Source: Thiohalocapsa sp. (GTDB lineage: Bacteria; Pseudomonadota; Gammaproteobacteria; Chromatiales; Chromatiaceae). Taken from it: a stretch of 64,000 nucleotides of DNA. Position 1 is the first letter of the stretch, and each line of letters begins with the position of its first letter. Of this stretch, positions 34,364 through 47,462 are shown piece by piece. Location: assembly GCA_028277725.1 (NCBI GenBank), contig JANQFX010000039.1:1-64000 (forward strand). Direction: 5' to 3'. The translations under genes were made by a program, and so were the position numbers. Under the pieces are notes generated by a model. That model saw nothing but the letters and a program-made list of their open reading frames with translations. It was not told the origin of the DNA and ran no database searches.

Positions 34364-36400
34364 ATGAGCCGCTCGGTACCCGATTCTTCCAGCCGCGCCG
34401 AGTACTTCGAGGCGCTTGAAGATACGTCCGTGAACCCGTCCGATGCACCGACCTTGGGCGACCTGATACACGCCCGGCTGAGCCGCCGTGGCCTGCTCAA
34501 AGGTGCCCTCGGCCTGACCGCGGTCGGCGCGCTGGCGGCATCGCCCTTTCCGCTGCCGGCCGCCGAGGGCGCTGAAGCCACCGCTGACGCTCCGAGCACC
34601 GGCGACGCCGGCGGCGATCGCTTCGGCTTCGACGAGATCGCCCATGGCGTCGATGAGACCCATCACGTGGCCCCCGGCTACAGCGCCGACGTCCTGATCC
34701 GGTGGGGCGATCGGGTGCTGGCCGATGCGCCGGAGTTCAGCCCGACGGCCCAGAGCGCTGACGCCCAGGTCAAGCAGTTCGGCTACAACAACGACTTCAT
34801 CGGCTATGTCCCGCTGCCGCCGGGCTCGGACAACGCCGAGCACGGCCTGCTCTGCATCAACCACGAGTACACCAACGAGGCGGTCATGTTCCCCGGCCTC
34901 GGCGACTATGCGGAGGACTTCAGCAACGCCCGGGCCGAGCTCGCCGAGATCGAGATGGCCTGCACCGGCGGCTCGATCATCGAGGTGCGCAAGAAAGGCG
35001 GCAAGTGGACGGTGGTGCCGGACAGCCGCTATGCGCGCCGCATCACGGCCCTGGATACGCCGATGCAGTTGTCCGGGCCCGCCGCCGGCCACGAGCGCCT
35101 GAAGACCAGCGCCGATCCGACCGGTACCCGGGTCGTCGGCACGGTCAACAACTGTGCCGGCGGCATCACACCCTGGGGCACCTACCTGATGGCCGAGGAG
35201 AACTTCCACTACTACTTCATCGGCGATGTCGAAGGCCATCCGGAGCAGGCCAACTACACCCGCTACGGCATCCCCGGCAACCGCTTTCCCTGGGGTCGAT
35301 TCGACCGGCGCTTCGACATCAATGCGGAGCCCAACGAGGCCAATCGCTTCGGCTGGATCGTCGAGGTCGACCCGCTGGATCCGGCCTCCACCCCGATCAA
35401 GCGCACGGCCCTGGGGCGCTTCAAGCATGAGGGGGCGGAATCCGTGGTCAACAAGGATGGTCGGCTCGTGCTCTACTCCGGTGATGATCAGCGCTTCGAG
35501 TTTCTGTACAGGTTCGTGACCAGCGGCAAGGTCGACCCCGACAACCGCGAGGCGAACAAGGATCTGCTCGACGACGGCACGCTGTCTGTCGCCCGGTTTG
35601 CCGAGGACGGCACCCTGACCTGGCTGCCGCTGGTGCACGGACAAGGCCCGCTGACCGCCGAGCATGGCTTCATCTCGCAGGCCGATGTCCTGATCGAGGC
35701 CCGCCGTGCCGCCACCCTGCTGGGCGCCACGCCGATGGACCGGCCCGAGGACGTCGAGCCGAGCCCGGTCAGCGGCAAGGTCTATGTCATGTTGACCAAC
35801 AACAGCAAGCGCGGCATCGAGGACCAGCCGGGTACCGATGCGGCCAACCCGCGCGCGGAAAACCTTTGGGGCCATGTCCTCGAGATCACGGCCGCCGACG
35901 GCGACCACGCCGCCGAGACCGCCCGCTGGGAGATCATGGTCCGCGCCGGCAACCCCGGCGACGACGCCGTTGCGGCGCGTTGGAACCCGGCGACCAGCGA
36001 GAACGGCTGGTTTGCCTGCCCAGACAACTGCGCCGTCGATCCGGCCGGCCGGCTCTGGGTCAGCACCGATCAGGGCAACAACTGGAAGGCCGCCTCCGGC
36101 ACCGCCGACGGCGTGTGGGCCTTGGAGACCGAAGGCGCCCGCCGCGGCACCGGCAAGATGTTCTTCCGCGTGCCCGTGGGCGCGGAGATGTGCGGCCCGC
36201 GCTTCACGCCGGACGGCAGGACACTGTTCGTTACCGTGCAGCATCCGGCGACCGACGGCACCATCGACTATCCCGGCTTCGCGCGTGCCTCCACCTTCGA
36301 GGACCCGGCAACGCGCTGGCCCGACTTCCAGCCCGAGATGCCGCCACGGCCGTCGGTGGTTGTCATCACCAAGGACGACGGTGGAGCAATCGGCGGCTGA
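34364..36400 (+). CDS. phoX: PhoX family alkaline phosphatase
   Basis: A 678-residue exported enzyme of the PhoX (DUF839) family. A twin-arginine signal is clear: ARLSRRGLLKGALGLTAVG around residues 36-55. The body has the PhoX phrases GLLCINHEYTN, NNCAGGITPWGTYLMAEEN, ESVVNKDGRLVLYSGDDQRF and NAKP-like VSTDQGNNW, which contribute ligands for the calcium/iron cofactor. PhoX releases phosphate from organic esters in the periplasm. ATGs at 34355 and 34364 share a weak GAGAG ribosome-binding site; 34364 is used. With the phytase-like gene downstream on the same strand it forms a phosphate-scavenging pair. Confidence 0.92.
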   Translation: MSRSVPDSSSRAEYFEALEDTSVNPSDAPTLGDLIHARLSRRGLLKGALGLTAVGALAASPFPLPAAEGAEATADAPSTGDAGGDRFGFDEIAHGVDETHHVAPGYSADVLIRWGDRVLADAPEFSPTAQSADAQVKQFGYNNDFIGYVPLPPGSDNAEHGLLCINHEYTNEAVMFPGLGDYAEDFSNARAELAEIEMACTGGSIIEVRKKGGKWTVVPDSRYARRITALDTPMQLSGPAAGHERLKTSADPTGTRVVGTVNNCAGGITPWGTYLMAEENFHYYFIGDVEGHPEQANYTRYGIPGNRFPWGRFDRRFDINAEPNEANRFGWIVEVDPLDPASTPIKRTALGRFKHEGAESVVNKDGRLVLYSGDDQRFEFLYRFVTSGKVDPDNREANKDLLDDGTLSVARFAEDGTLTWLPLVHGQGPLTAEHGFISQADVLIEARRAATLLGATPMDRPEDVEPSPVSGKVYVMLTNNSKRGIEDQPGTDAANPRAENLWGHVLEITAADGDHAAETARWEIMVRAGNPGDDAVAARWNPATSENGWFACPDNCAVDPAGRLWVSTDQGNNWKAASGTADGVWALETEGARRGTGKMFFRVPVGAEMCGPRFTPDGRTLFVTVQHPATDGTIDYPGFARASTFEDPATRWPDFQPEMPPRPSVVVITKDDGGAIGG

Positions 36401-36699
36401 GGACTGGATCGCCCCTGTTGCTGCTGGCGGGGCCGGCGGCTCATTTCTGTGGTCTGTCACCCAATGCGGCATCTTCGCCTGAGGTATCGCAGGCTTCATC
36501 GCCGCGCAGGAGCTGCTGAACAAGCCGTAGCAGGTCGGCCGCTCTTCGGTCGATGAGGGCCCAGCCGTGGCGGCTTGTGCGCTGCGGTTGGCCGGTCGAT
36601 AGGTCCGAGGTCCGCAGCTGGTTCAGGCGCCGGCTTCATCGAACCGAAACCTTGTGGGGATAGACTGCGGACGCCGATCCTCGACCTAGGAGCGCAGCC

Positions 36700-37941
36700 A
36701 TGAACATCCGCGCCGCAAGCCTGGTAACCCTTGCCCTGCTGCCTTTGACGATAGGCCCGACGCCGGCATCGCCGACCTTGGTCGGCTTCGCTTCACTGCC
36801 GGCGGATAGCTTCATCCCCGGCCCGACCTCGGGCCGATTCCTCACCGGACGGGAGATCAACGATCGGCCTATTCCCTTCCCCGGGCAGCAGCCCGTTCAG
36901 GGCTTCTCGGCGATCGTCCAGGGCACCGACGGCCGTTACCTCGGCATGTCCGACAACGGCTTCGGCGCCCAGACGAATTCGGCCGACGCCCTATTGCTGG
37001 TCCACGAACTGGACATTGACTTTCGCACCGAGAACGGTGGAAGCGGCACCGTAAAACGGTTGAACAGCACCCCGCTGTCCGACCCTCGCGACCTGATCAA
37101 CTTCCCCATCGTCGCCGAAGGGGCCGCCTATCCCAACGGCGCCAACGACATCCCAGTGGACCCGGCCGTCGCCAACGGGAGGCTGCTCACCGGGGCGGAT
37201 TTCGATATCGAGTCCTTCCGTCGGGACGGTGACGGCAACTTCTGGTTCGGCGACGAATTCGGCCCCTTCCTGCTGCGGACCAATGCAAGCTTCGAGGTGA
37301 TCGCCGAGCCGTTGCCGACGCCCGGGGTGCAGTCACCCCAGAACCCCTTCCTTGGCGCAGGCACGCCCAACCTCCCCGCCAGCCGCGGCTACGAGGGAAT
37401 GGCCATCAGCCCGGATCTAAGCACTCTGTATCCGATGCTGGAGGGGACGGTGGACGGCGACCCCGCTGGCACACTACGCATCCAGCAAGTGGACGTGGCC
37501 ACCGGTGCCTTCACCGGCAAGCAATGGCTGTATTCGCTGGACCCCGGGGGCGTAGCCATCGGCGACTTCACCCGGGTCAACGACCGGGCGTTCCTGGTCA
37601 TCGAGCGCGACGGTAACCAAGGCGCTAACGCGCGGCACAAGAAGGTGTATTTGGTGGACTTCGGCCGGGTGGACGACAACGGCCAGCTCATCAAGACCGA
37701 GCTGGCGGACCTGCTGGCCATCAATGACCCCTTCGACCTGAACCGAGACGGCAACACCCTATTCCGCTTCCCCTTCGTGACCATCGAGAGCGTCTTGCCC
37801 ATCGACCCCTTTACCCTGCTCATCTCCAACGACAACAATTACCCGTTCAGCATCGGTCGCGGGTCGGACATCGACAACACCGAGTTCATCCTGCTCCGAA
37901 TCGACCGACCCCTGAGCCTACCGCTGCCGGCAACGCGATAG
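36700..37941 (+). CDS. Esterase-like activity of phytase family protein
   Basis: A 413-residue exported protein with a Sec signal (ASLVTLALLPLTIGPTPA). The sequence FSAIVQGTDGRYLGMSDNGF, FDIESFRRDGDGNFWFGDEF, GYEGMAISPDLSTLYPMLEG and ISNDNNYPFS are hallmarks of the 'esterase-like activity of phytase' family, a beta-propeller related to phytases. It probably acts on phosphate esters in the periplasm. It follows phoX by about 300 bp on the same strand. AGGAG lies 11-15 nt before the ATG. The gene ends 5 bp before a Rieske-domain relic. Confidence 0.9.
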   Translation: MNIRAASLVTLALLPLTIGPTPASPTLVGFASLPADSFIPGPTSGRFLTGREINDRPIPFPGQQPVQGFSAIVQGTDGRYLGMSDNGFGAQTNSADALLLVHELDIDFRTENGGSGTVKRLNSTPLSDPRDLINFPIVAEGAAYPNGANDIPVDPAVANGRLLTGADFDIESFRRDGDGNFWFGDEFGPFLLRTNASFEVIAEPLPTPGVQSPQNPFLGAGTPNLPASRGYEGMAISPDLSTLYPMLEGTVDGDPAGTLRIQQVDVATGAFTGKQWLYSLDPGGVAIGDFTRVNDRAFLVIERDGNQGANARHKKVYLVDFGRVDDNGQLIKTELADLLAINDPFDLNRDGNTLFRFPFVTIESVLPIDPFTLLISNDNNYPFSIGRGSDIDNTEFILLRIDRPLSLPLPATR

Positions 37942-37945
37942 CTGC

Positions 37946-38290
37946 CCCGACGGTCTTGCCAACGTCGACTTGGTCGTGATCCGCTAGCCCGAGCCGCCAG
38001 ATGGGAAGGTCTCCGACACGGAACCCGGCGTCTCCGTCCTCTACGGCCGCTGCCTGCACCGCGGCGCCCCACTCTCCGACGGCCATGTGCGCGGCGATGA
38101 CCTCATCTGCGGCGTGCACAACTGGGACTACCGCTACCGCACCGGCATCAGTGCCTACAACCCGGAGGAGCGCCTCGCCCGGTTTACCGCCTGGGTCGAC
38201 GACCACCAGGTCTGGGTGGACGCCGACGAGATCGCAGCCTGGGAGCGCGACAACCCGCAGTCCTACAACCGGGATGTGAGGTTGGATTGA
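37946..38290 (+). pseudogene. Rieske [2Fe-2S] domain relic with in-frame stop
   Basis: In one frame the DNA reads PDGLANVDLVVIR, then TAG (37985-37987), then a continuous Rieske domain: VLYGRCLHRGAPLSDG (Cys-x-His ligands) and GDDLICGVHNWDYR (Cys-x-x-His ligands), followed by FTAWVDDHQVWVDADEIAAW and a stop. This resembles the N-terminal Rieske domain fused to FMN-binding glutamate-synthase-like proteins. No start codon with a ribosome-binding site precedes it and the large C-terminal part is missing, so it is a remnant. All four iron-sulfur ligands survive, implying recent decay. Confidence 0.75.
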
Positions 38291-38480
38291 GTGGGGCAGC
38301 CGCCGAGCGTTCACGCCAAGGTGCAACGGCCGACGACGGTCCGAGCCTGGTGGAGATCCGCTCCGACTCGGAGCTGGTATGACGGCCTTGTGCCTTGCGC
38401 CCAGCGTCCGACACCGTTCCGATCCGGCCTCTTTGGTGCCTCATCCCAAGGCGCAACAAGCCAGCCGGCGACCCTGGACG

Positions 38481-39401
38481 TCAGTATTTCTGAGGCACAT
38501 AGAGGTTGTCCGGCAGGGTCTTGCGGTCGTAGTCCGGGTTGAAGACGCGATCGGGCAGGCTGACGGTCTCGCCGGGGATGTCCTCGTACGGGATCTGATC
38601 CAGCAAGTGCTGGATGCAGTTGAGCCGGGCGCGCTTCTTGTTGTTGCCCTCGACGATGAACCAGGGCGCCTCGGGGATGTTGGTGCGCTCGAAGATCTCC
38701 TCCTTGGCCTTGGTGTACTGCTCCCAGCGCACGCGTGATTGCAGGTCCATCGGGCTCAGTTTCCATTGTTTGAGCGGGTCGTGGATGCGCATCAGGAAGC
38801 GCAGCTGCTGCTCCTCGTCCGTGATGGAGAACCAGTACTTGATGACCCTGATGCCCGAGCGCACCAGCATGCGCTCGAACTCCGGCACGTCCTGGAAGAA
38901 CTGCTCCACCTGGTCGTCCGTTGCGAAGCCCATGACCCGCTCGACGCCGGAGCGGTTGTACCAAGAGCGGTCGAACAGCACGATCTCGCCGCCGGCGGGC
39001 AGGTGCGGCACATAGCGTTGGAAGTACCACTGGGTCTTCTCGCGGTCGTTCGGCGCCGGCAGCGCCACCACGCGCACCACACGCGGGTTGAGGCGTTGGG
39101 TGATGCGCTTGATGACACCGCCCTTACCGGCCGCATCCCGCCCCTCGAAGATGACCAGGATCTTCTCGCCGGTGACCTGTACCCAATCCTGCAGCTTGAT
39201 CAGCTCCGACTGCAGCGTCAGCAGGGCGCGGAAGTAGTCCTTGCCATCGATACCCGACGGGCGCTTACGCTTGTAGATCTTGCGCAACTCCATGGACAGC
39301 GCCGGCTCGGAGATCTCGAGCTCGTAGTCCTCGTCCAGGGTGTCCTCCAACTCGGCCTCGAGCCAGTCCTTGATGTCGGTTCTGTCGTCTGCATCGCTCA
39401 T
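38481..39401 (-). CDS. ppk2: Polyphosphate kinase 2
   Basis: A 306-residue PPK2 kinase that transfers phosphate between polyphosphate and nucleotides. The Walker A (VIFEGRDAAGKGG) and Walker B/lid region (LFDRSWYNRSGVERVMGF) are intact, as is PHLPAGGEIV. Single-domain length and the MELRKIYKRK N-terminal pattern fit class I PPK2, which mainly phosphorylates nucleoside diphosphates. The ATG at 39401 (MSDADDRTDIKDWLEAELED) is preferred over upstream in-frame starts that add non-homologous sequence. It lies convergent to phoX and the phytase-like gene and next to fba. Confidence 0.93.
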   Translation of the reverse strand: MSDADDRTDIKDWLEAELEDTLDEDYELEISEPALSMELRKIYKRKRPSGIDGKDYFRALLTLQSELIKLQDWVQVTGEKILVIFEGRDAAGKGGVIKRITQRLNPRVVRVVALPAPNDREKTQWYFQRYVPHLPAGGEIVLFDRSWYNRSGVERVMGFATDDQVEQFFQDVPEFERMLVRSGIRVIKYWFSITDEEQQLRFLMRIHDPLKQWKLSPMDLQSRVRWEQYTKAKEEIFERTNIPEAPWFIVEGNNKKRARLNCIQHLLDQIPYEDIPGETVSLPDRVFNPDYDRKTLPDNLYVPQKY

Positions 39402-39644
39402 GGTGCGCGGTCTCCGGCTGGGCTTGGCGTCTGCGGCGCCGCGGGCTCGCCCAGGAACGAGCCCCGCCGCGGATCGGGTACCCTTGAATGCTAACACCGC
39501 CGAATCGGCCGGGAATGACGGTTTGGTTGCCCGATCGGCCATGATCACGGATGCCCAGCAGCATGCCTGCCGCCTGTTGAGCCGCCCGAGCCGACGCTTG
39601 TTGCGATGGCGCGCGCCGAGACGAGAGGACGCTGGCGCGGGCAC

Positions 39645-39669
39645 AAAAAAAGGGGCGCCGAAGCGCCCC
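39645..39669 (-). terminator. Intrinsic terminator after fba
   Basis: On the minus strand GGGGCGC-TTCG-GCGCCCC (39652-39669) is followed by seven T (39645-39651). It closes the tkt-gap-pgk-pyk-fba cluster, 37 bp past the fba stop. The remaining intergenic DNA up to ppk2 at 39401 holds nothing else recognised. Confidence 0.92.
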
Positions 39670-39705
39670 TGATCCTCGACAGGCGGCCGCGGGGGCCGCG
39701 CTCGA

Positions 39706-40770
39706 TCAGTTCACCTTCGGGTCGAGTTCGCCCTTGGTGTAGCGGTCGGTCATGGCATCCAGCGACAGCACGCGGATCTTGCTGGCGTTGCCGGCGGTGC
39801 CGAAGGCCTCGTAGCGGGCCTTGCAGATGTCCTTCATGGCCTTGGTGGCGGCGTCGAGGAACTTGCGCGGGTCGAAGTTCTTCGGGTTCTCCGCGAGGTG
39901 ACGGCGAATGGCGCCGGTGGAGGCCATACGCAGGTCGGTGTCGATGTTGACCTTGCGCACGCCGTTCTTGATGCCCTCGGCGATCTCTTCCACCGGCACG
40001 CCGTAGGTCTCGCCCATGGCGCCACCGTACTGGTCGATGATCTTCAGCCACTCCTGCGGCACCGAGCTGGAACCGTGCATCACCAGGTGGGTGTTGGGGA
40101 TGCGCTTGTGGATCTCCTTGATGCGCTCGATGGCAAGGATGTCGCCCGTCGGCGGACGGGTGAACTTGTAGGCGCCGTGGGAGGTGCCGATGGCGATGGC
40201 CAACGCGTCCACTTGGGTCTTCTTGACGAAGTCGGCGGCCTCCTCGGGATCGGTCAGCAGCTGGCTGTGGTCCAGCGTGCCCTCGGCGCCGATGCCGTCC
40301 TCTTCACCGGCCTGACCGGTCTCCAGCGAGCCCAGACAGCCCAGCTCGCCCTCGACAGACACGCCGCAGGCGTGCGCCATGTCGACGACGGTCCTGGTGA
40401 CGTCGACGTTGTACTCGTAGCTGGTCGGGGTCTTGCCGTCCTCGCCCAGGGAGCCGTCCATCATCACGGAGCTGAAGCCGAGCTGGATCGAGCGCTGGCA
40501 GACGGCCGGCGAGGTGCCGTGGTCCTGGTGCATGACCACGGGGATGTGCGGCCACTCCTCGATGGCGGCGAGGATCAGGTGGCGCAGGAACGGGGCACCG
40601 GCGTACTTACGGGCGCCGGCGGAGGCCTGCACGATGACCGGCGAGTCGGTCTCGTCGGCGGCCTCCATGATGGCGCGCATCTGCTCCAGGTTGTTGACGT
40701 TGAAGGCCGGGACGCCGTATTGATGCTCGGCGGCGTGATCCAGCAGCTGGCGGAGTGAAATCAAGGCCAT
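39706..40770 (-). CDS. fba: Fructose-bisphosphate aldolase, class II (Calvin-cycle subtype)
   Basis: A 354-residue zinc aldolase that condenses dihydroxyacetone phosphate with glyceraldehyde-3-phosphate (and with erythrose-4-phosphate in the Calvin cycle). Zinc ligands are visible in [27 protein letters not shown] and [20 protein letters not shown]. The start [20 protein letters not shown] and the length match the CbbA subtype. It is the last gene of the cluster, 57 bp after pyk, with a strong terminator downstream. Confidence 0.95.
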   Translation of the reverse strand: MALISLRQLLDHAAEHQYGVPAFNVNNLEQMRAIMEAADETDSPVIVQASAGARKYAGAPFLRHLILAAIEEWPHIPVVMHQDHGTSPAVCQRSIQLGFSSVMMDGSLGEDGKTPTSYEYNVDVTRTVVDMAHACGVSVEGELGCLGSLETGQAGEEDGIGAEGTLDHSQLLTDPEEAADFVKKTQVDALAIAIGTSHGAYKFTRPPTGDILAIERIKEIHKRIPNTHLVMHGSSSVPQEWLKIIDQYGGAMGETYGVPVEEIAEGIKNGVRKVNIDTDLRMASTGAIRRHLAENPKNFDPRKFLDAATKAMKDICKARYEAFGTAGNASKIRVLSLDAMTDRYTKGELDPKVN

Positions 40771-40827
40771 GGGGGCTCTCCTGTGTCGCTAGGTTGAAAG
40801 TGGGGAGTGAATCGGTGCGGGCCGGGC

Positions 40828-42270
<1,443 letters not shown>

Positions 42271-42461
42271 GGCATTCTTGTCCGAGGTGCGGCGGATCGA
42301 ATCCGCCGGAGTCCGTTGTTCGGGCGGGTGGACGGCGCTTCGCTTGTCCACCCTATGCGTGCATGTCACTCACGCTTGGCAGACGCCAAACGCGATCATG
42401 GCGGGGCGTCCGGCCACGCACGGGAAGCGCCGATGACTCAGCGCATCCCCGGGCGCCGGGT

Positions 42462-43643
42462 TCAGTCCTTGGCGCGGGCTTCGAGCATGGCAACCGCGGG
42501 CAGGGTCTTGCCCTCCAGGAACTCCAGGAAGGCGCCGCCGGCGGTGGAGATGTAGGACACCTTGTCGTAGATGTCGTACTTCTGGATCGCAGCGATGGTG
42601 TCGCCACCGCCGGCAAGCGTGAAGGCGTCGGTCTCGGCGATGGCCATGGAGATGGTCTTGGTGCCCTCGCCGAACTGGTCGAACTCGAACACGCCCACCG
42701 GGCCATTCCAGACCACCGTACCCGCGTTCTTGATGATCTCGGCCAGCTCGTTGGCGCTGTCCGGACCGATGTCGAAGATCATGTCGTCGTCGGCAACCTC
42801 GTCGGCCTTCTTCTGCACCGCAGGCTCGTTCTCATCGAACTTCTGGCCGACGACCACGTCGGTGGCGACGGGGATGGTGGCGCCGCGGGCGGTCATCTTC
42901 TCCATCAGGGCCTTGGCGGTGTCGACCAGGTCGTTCTCGCACAGGGACTTGCCGACGTTGTGGCCGGCGGCCTTGATGAAGGTGTTAGCGATGCCGCCGC
43001 CGACCACGAGCTGGTCGACCTTCTCGGACAGGGCCTCCAGCACCGTCAGCTTGGTGGAAACCTTGGAGCCGCCGACGATGGCGACCATCGGGCGCTTCGG
43101 ATCGGCCAAGGCCTTGTTCAGTGCGTCCAGCTCTTCGGCCAGCAGCAGGCCGGCGCAGGCGGACGGGGCGAACTTGCCGGCGCCGTGGGTGGAGGCCTGC
43201 GCGCGGTGCGCGGTGCCGAAGGCGTCCATGACGTAGACGTCGCAGAGGGCGGCATACTGCTTGGACAGGTCTTCGTTGTCCTTCTTCTCGCCCTTGTTGA
43301 AGCGGACGTTCTCGAGCAGCACCAATTCGCCGTCGGCGACCTCGGGGGCGGACTCCAGGTAGTCCTTTACCAGCCGCACCTCGCGGCCCATCTTGGCGCC
43401 GAGGTCGGCGGCGACCGGCGCCAGCGAGTTCTCCTCGGAGTAGACGCCCTCCTCCGGGCGACCTAGATGCGACATGACCATGACCTTGGCACCTGCCTTC
43501 AGGCAATGCTCGAAGGTGGGCATGGAGGCGGTGATGCGCGCATCGGAGGTGACCTTGCCGTCCTTGACCGGGACGTTGAGGTCGGAGCGGATCAGCACGC
43601 GCTTGCCGGCAAGGTCGAGGTCGATGAGCTTGGTGAAGGACAT
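42462..43643 (-). CDS. pgk: Phosphoglycerate kinase
   Basis: A 393-residue enzyme phosphorylating 3-phosphoglycerate with ATP in the Calvin cycle (or the reverse in glycolysis). Signature [17 protein letters not shown] near residue 14, [11 protein letters not shown], the [13 protein letters not shown] segment, [15 protein letters not shown] and the C-terminal GGGDTIAAI are all present. GAGG lies 8 nt before the ATG at 43643. It follows gap by about 200 bp, a gap filled by a strong hairpin and a repeat. Confidence 0.96.
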   Translation of the reverse strand: MSFTKLIDLDLAGKRVLIRSDLNVPVKDGKVTSDARITASMPTFEHCLKAGAKVMVMSHLGRPEEGVYSEENSLAPVAADLGAKMGREVRLVKDYLESAPEVADGELVLLENVRFNKGEKKDNEDLSKQYAALCDVYVMDAFGTAHRAQASTHGAGKFAPSACAGLLLAEELDALNKALADPKRPMVAIVGGSKVSTKLTVLEALSEKVDQLVVGGGIANTFIKAAGHNVGKSLCENDLVDTAKALMEKMTARGATIPVATDVVVGQKFDENEPAVQKKADEVADDDMIFDIGPDSANELAEIIKNAGTVVWNGPVGVFEFDQFGEGTKTISMAIAETDAFTLAGGGDTIAAIQKYDIYDKVSYISTAGGAFLEFLEGKTLPAVAMLEARAKD

Positions 43644-43681
43644 GGGTTCTGCCTCGTTCAATGGTGTTGTGGTTTCAAGCG

Positions 43682-43711
43682 ATCTGGAAAGTGCTTACGC
43701 ACTTTCCAGAT
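43682..43711 (-). other. 13-bp perfect hairpin between gap and pgk
   Basis: ATCTGGAAAGTGC (43682-43694) and GCACTTTCCAGAT (43699-43711) pair perfectly around a TTAC loop, 39 bp before the pgk start. No T-run follows, so it is more likely an RNA processing or stability element than a terminator. Confidence 0.7.
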
Positions 43712-43722
43712 GACTCGGATCA

Positions 43723-43804
43723 TCGTTGTCGTTGTCGTCGCTATCGTCGTTGTCGCTATCGTCGTCGAGCATGCACTCGATTACGAAGACGACAACGACA
43801 ACGA
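43723..43804. repeat. Inverted repeat of CGTTGT units between gap and pgk
   Basis: TCGTTGTCGTTGTCGTC (43723-43739) is perfectly complementary to 43788-43804. The DNA between contains further GTCGTT and CTATCG units. It belongs to the same kind of simple-unit palindrome as 13639-13678. On the minus strand it would transcribe as a long hairpin just after the gap stop. Confidence 0.75.
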
Positions 43805-43845
43805 AGGCGAGTGGGCTCAACCCACCCGCCGTTGTCACCAGCCGC

Positions 43846-44934
<1,089 letters not shown>

Positions 44935-44950
44935 TCATGGGACTCGCTCA

Positions 44951-46963
44951 TTACAGAAGGCTGTTGACGGCCTCGGCGACGGCCTCGGCGGTGACGCCGA
45001 ATTCCTTGTAGACCTCGGGGGCCGGGGCGGACTCGCCGAAGGTGTCCACACCGATAATCTTGCCGTGCATACCGACGTACTTGGGCCAGAGGTTCGAGAC
45101 ACCGGCCTCCACGGCGACGCGCGCCTTGACGGCGTCGGGCAGCACCGACTCCTTGTAGGCGGCGTCCTGGGCGTCGAACACGTCCATGCTCGGCATGGAG
45201 ACGACGCGGACCCGCTTGCCTTGACCGGCGAGGCTGTCCGCCGCCTGCATGGCAAGGTCCACCTCGGTGCCGGTGCCGATGATGATGGCGTCAGGCGTGC
45301 CGTCGCAGTCCTTGAGCACATAGGCGCCCTTTTCGATGGCGCGGATCTGATCCTCGGACCGCGTCTGATGCGGCGCGCCCTGGCGGGAGAAGATCAGCGC
45401 GGTGGGGCCGCCCTGGCGCTGGATGGCGAACTTCCAGGCGACGGCGGACTCCACCGCATCGCAGGGCCGCCAGGTGGACATGCGCGGGGTAAGACGCAGG
45501 ATCGAGACCTGCTCCACCGGCTGGTGGGTGGGGCCGTCCTCGCCGAGACCGATGGAGTCGTGGGTGTAGACGAAGATCGGGTTGATCTTCATCAGCGCCG
45601 CCATGCGCACCGCGTTGCGGGCGTACTCCATGAACATCAGGAAGGTGGCACCGTAGGGCTTGAAGCCGCCGTGCAGCGTGGCGCCGTTCATGACCGCGGA
45701 CATGCCGAACTCCCGCACGCCGTAGTAGACGTAGTTGCCGGAGGCATCGTCGGGGCCGACGCCCTTGCAGCCGGACCAGAGCGTGAGGTTGGAGCCGGCG
45801 AGGTCCGCGGAGCCGCCGAGGAACTCCGGCAGCATCGGGCCGAAGCCATTGAGGGCGTTCTGCGAGGCCTTGCGGGTAGCGATCTTCTCGCCCTTCTCGT
45901 TCACCGACTGGATGAACTCCCAGGCCTTGGCGTCGAAGTCCTCCGGCAGCTCGCCGGCCATGCGGCGCTCGAACTCTGCGGCCTCGGCGGGGAACGCGGC
46001 CTTGTAGGCGGCGAACTTGTCGTTCCAGGCGCTCTCGGCCGCACCGCCGCGTTCGTTCGCGTCCCAGGCCTGGTAGACGTCGTTGGGGATCTCGAACGGG
46101 CCGTGGGTCCAGCCGAGATTCTCGCGGGTCAGGGCGATCTCGTCGTCGCCGAGCGGGGCGCCGTGGCACTCCTCCTTGCCCTGTTTGTTCGGCGAACCGA
46201 AGCCGATGATGGTCTGGCAGCAGATCAGCGACGGCTTGTCGGTGACGGCGCGGGCCTCTTCGATGGCGGCCTTGATGGCCTCCGGGTCGTGGCCGTCGAC
46301 CTTCGGGATCACGTGCCAGTTGTAGGCGTCGAAGCGCTTGGGCGTGTCGTCCAGGAACCAGGCGGGTGTGTCGCCGTGGCCGCGCACCTCGCCGTCGATG
46401 GAGATGTTGTTGTCATCGTAGAAGGCGATGAGCTTGCCCAGGCCGAGGGCACCGGCCAGCGAGCAGGCCTCGTGCGAAATGCCTTCCATCAGGCAGCCAT
46501 CGCCCAGGAACACGTAGGTGTGGTGGTCGACGATACCGTGACCGGGCTTGTTGAACTGCGCCGCCAGTACCTTCTCTGCCAGCGCCATGCCGACGCCGTT
46601 GGTGATGCCCTGACCGAGCGGACCGGTGGTGGTCTCCACGCCCGGTGCATAGCCGTACTCCGGATGACCCGGGGTCTTGGAGTGCAGTTGACGGAACTGC
46701 TTGAGGTCGTCGATGGAGAGGTCATAGCCGGTCAGATGCAGCAGCGAGTAGATCAGCATCGAGCCGTGGCCGTTGGATAGCACGAAGCGATCCCGGTCGG
46801 CCCAGTTCGGGTTGGCCGGGTTGTGCTGCATGAAGTCGTTCCAGAGCACTTCAGCGATGTCTGCCATGCCCATGGGGGCGCCCGGGTGGCCGGACTTGGC
46901 CTTCTGCACTGCGTCCATGCTGAGCGCCCGGATGGCGTTCGCGAGCTCTTTGCGTGAGGACAT
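44951..46963 (-). CDS. tkt: Transketolase
   Basis: A 670-residue thiamine-diphosphate enzyme of the Calvin and pentose phosphate pathways. [19 protein letters not shown] near residue 23, the ThDP-binding [13 protein letters not shown] with [14 protein letters not shown], and the pyrimidine-domain segment [19 protein letters not shown] are all intact. It is first in the tkt-gap-pgk-pyk-fba cluster. Upstream is about 500 bp without a gene, holding the likely promoter. Confidence 0.97.
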   Translation of the reverse strand: MSSRKELANAIRALSMDAVQKAKSGHPGAPMGMADIAEVLWNDFMQHNPANPNWADRDRFVLSNGHGSMLIYSLLHLTGYDLSIDDLKQFRQLHSKTPGHPEYGYAPGVETTTGPLGQGITNGVGMALAEKVLAAQFNKPGHGIVDHHTYVFLGDGCLMEGISHEACSLAGALGLGKLIAFYDDNNISIDGEVRGHGDTPAWFLDDTPKRFDAYNWHVIPKVDGHDPEAIKAAIEEARAVTDKPSLICCQTIIGFGSPNKQGKEECHGAPLGDDEIALTRENLGWTHGPFEIPNDVYQAWDANERGGAAESAWNDKFAAYKAAFPAEAAEFERRMAGELPEDFDAKAWEFIQSVNEKGEKIATRKASQNALNGFGPMLPEFLGGSADLAGSNLTLWSGCKGVGPDDASGNYVYYGVREFGMSAVMNGATLHGGFKPYGATFLMFMEYARNAVRMAALMKINPIFVYTHDSIGLGEDGPTHQPVEQVSILRLTPRMSTWRPCDAVESAVAWKFAIQRQGGPTALIFSRQGAPHQTRSEDQIRAIEKGAYVLKDCDGTPDAIIIGTGTEVDLAMQAADSLAGQGKRVRVVSMPSMDVFDAQDAAYKESVLPDAVKARVAVEAGVSNLWPKYVGMHGKIIGVDTFGESAPAPEVYKEFGVTAEAVAEAVNSLL

Positions 46964-47281
46964 AGGGTCTCTCCTCGATCTGGTTGGGGATTCGATGTGG
47001 CGAAAACTGCTGCGTCCGCTAGGACGGGCCGCCCGTCGGGCGACTCGCGGACGTGCTGAATGGTGAGCGGCGACAGACCTCGCGGTGGCGCTGCGTTCAG
47101 GTCCGCGGCAGGGCGCAGGGCGCCAGCCGAACTCTGAACCAAGGCGTTGACTGAAGAATCGGGCGCATCAGTGACTCCGACGCGCAGAAGCGCCAACAGG
47201 CGGGCGCGGTATTCTTGCGCAACTCGCGCGGTTGGGCAAAGCAGTCGGCCGGAATTGGGCCACGTGTGTCATAACTTTCTA

Positions 47282-47311
47282 ATATTAAGGATTTCGACTA
47301 GCTATAGGCAA
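47282..47311 (-). promoter_or_regulatory. Putative tkt promoter in an AT-rich patch
   Basis: On the minus strand TTGCCT (47306-47311), an 18-bp spacer and TAATAT (47282-47287) resemble a sigma-70 promoter. The patch is clearly AT-richer than its surroundings and lies about 320 bp before the tkt start, leaving a long leader. The rest of 46964-47462 shows no gene or recognised structure. Confidence 0.4.
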
Positions 47312-47462
47312 GCCGAATGTGCATCGTCGGCCGCGCGGCCCTGGCGGCAGCCGCCCTGGGGCGGGCCGGCGACCCCCGCCCTGGACCGGCTAGGGGCCCG
47401 GTCAGCAGCCCCGTCGAACGAGTCGAGCATGCTCGTGGCAATTCGGCGCCGCTGTACTAGGG

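Noticed and set aside
34145..36523. A 792-codon open frame opposite phoX
   Set aside because: Antisense shadow; the plus strand encodes PhoX with a Tat signal and family motifs throughout.
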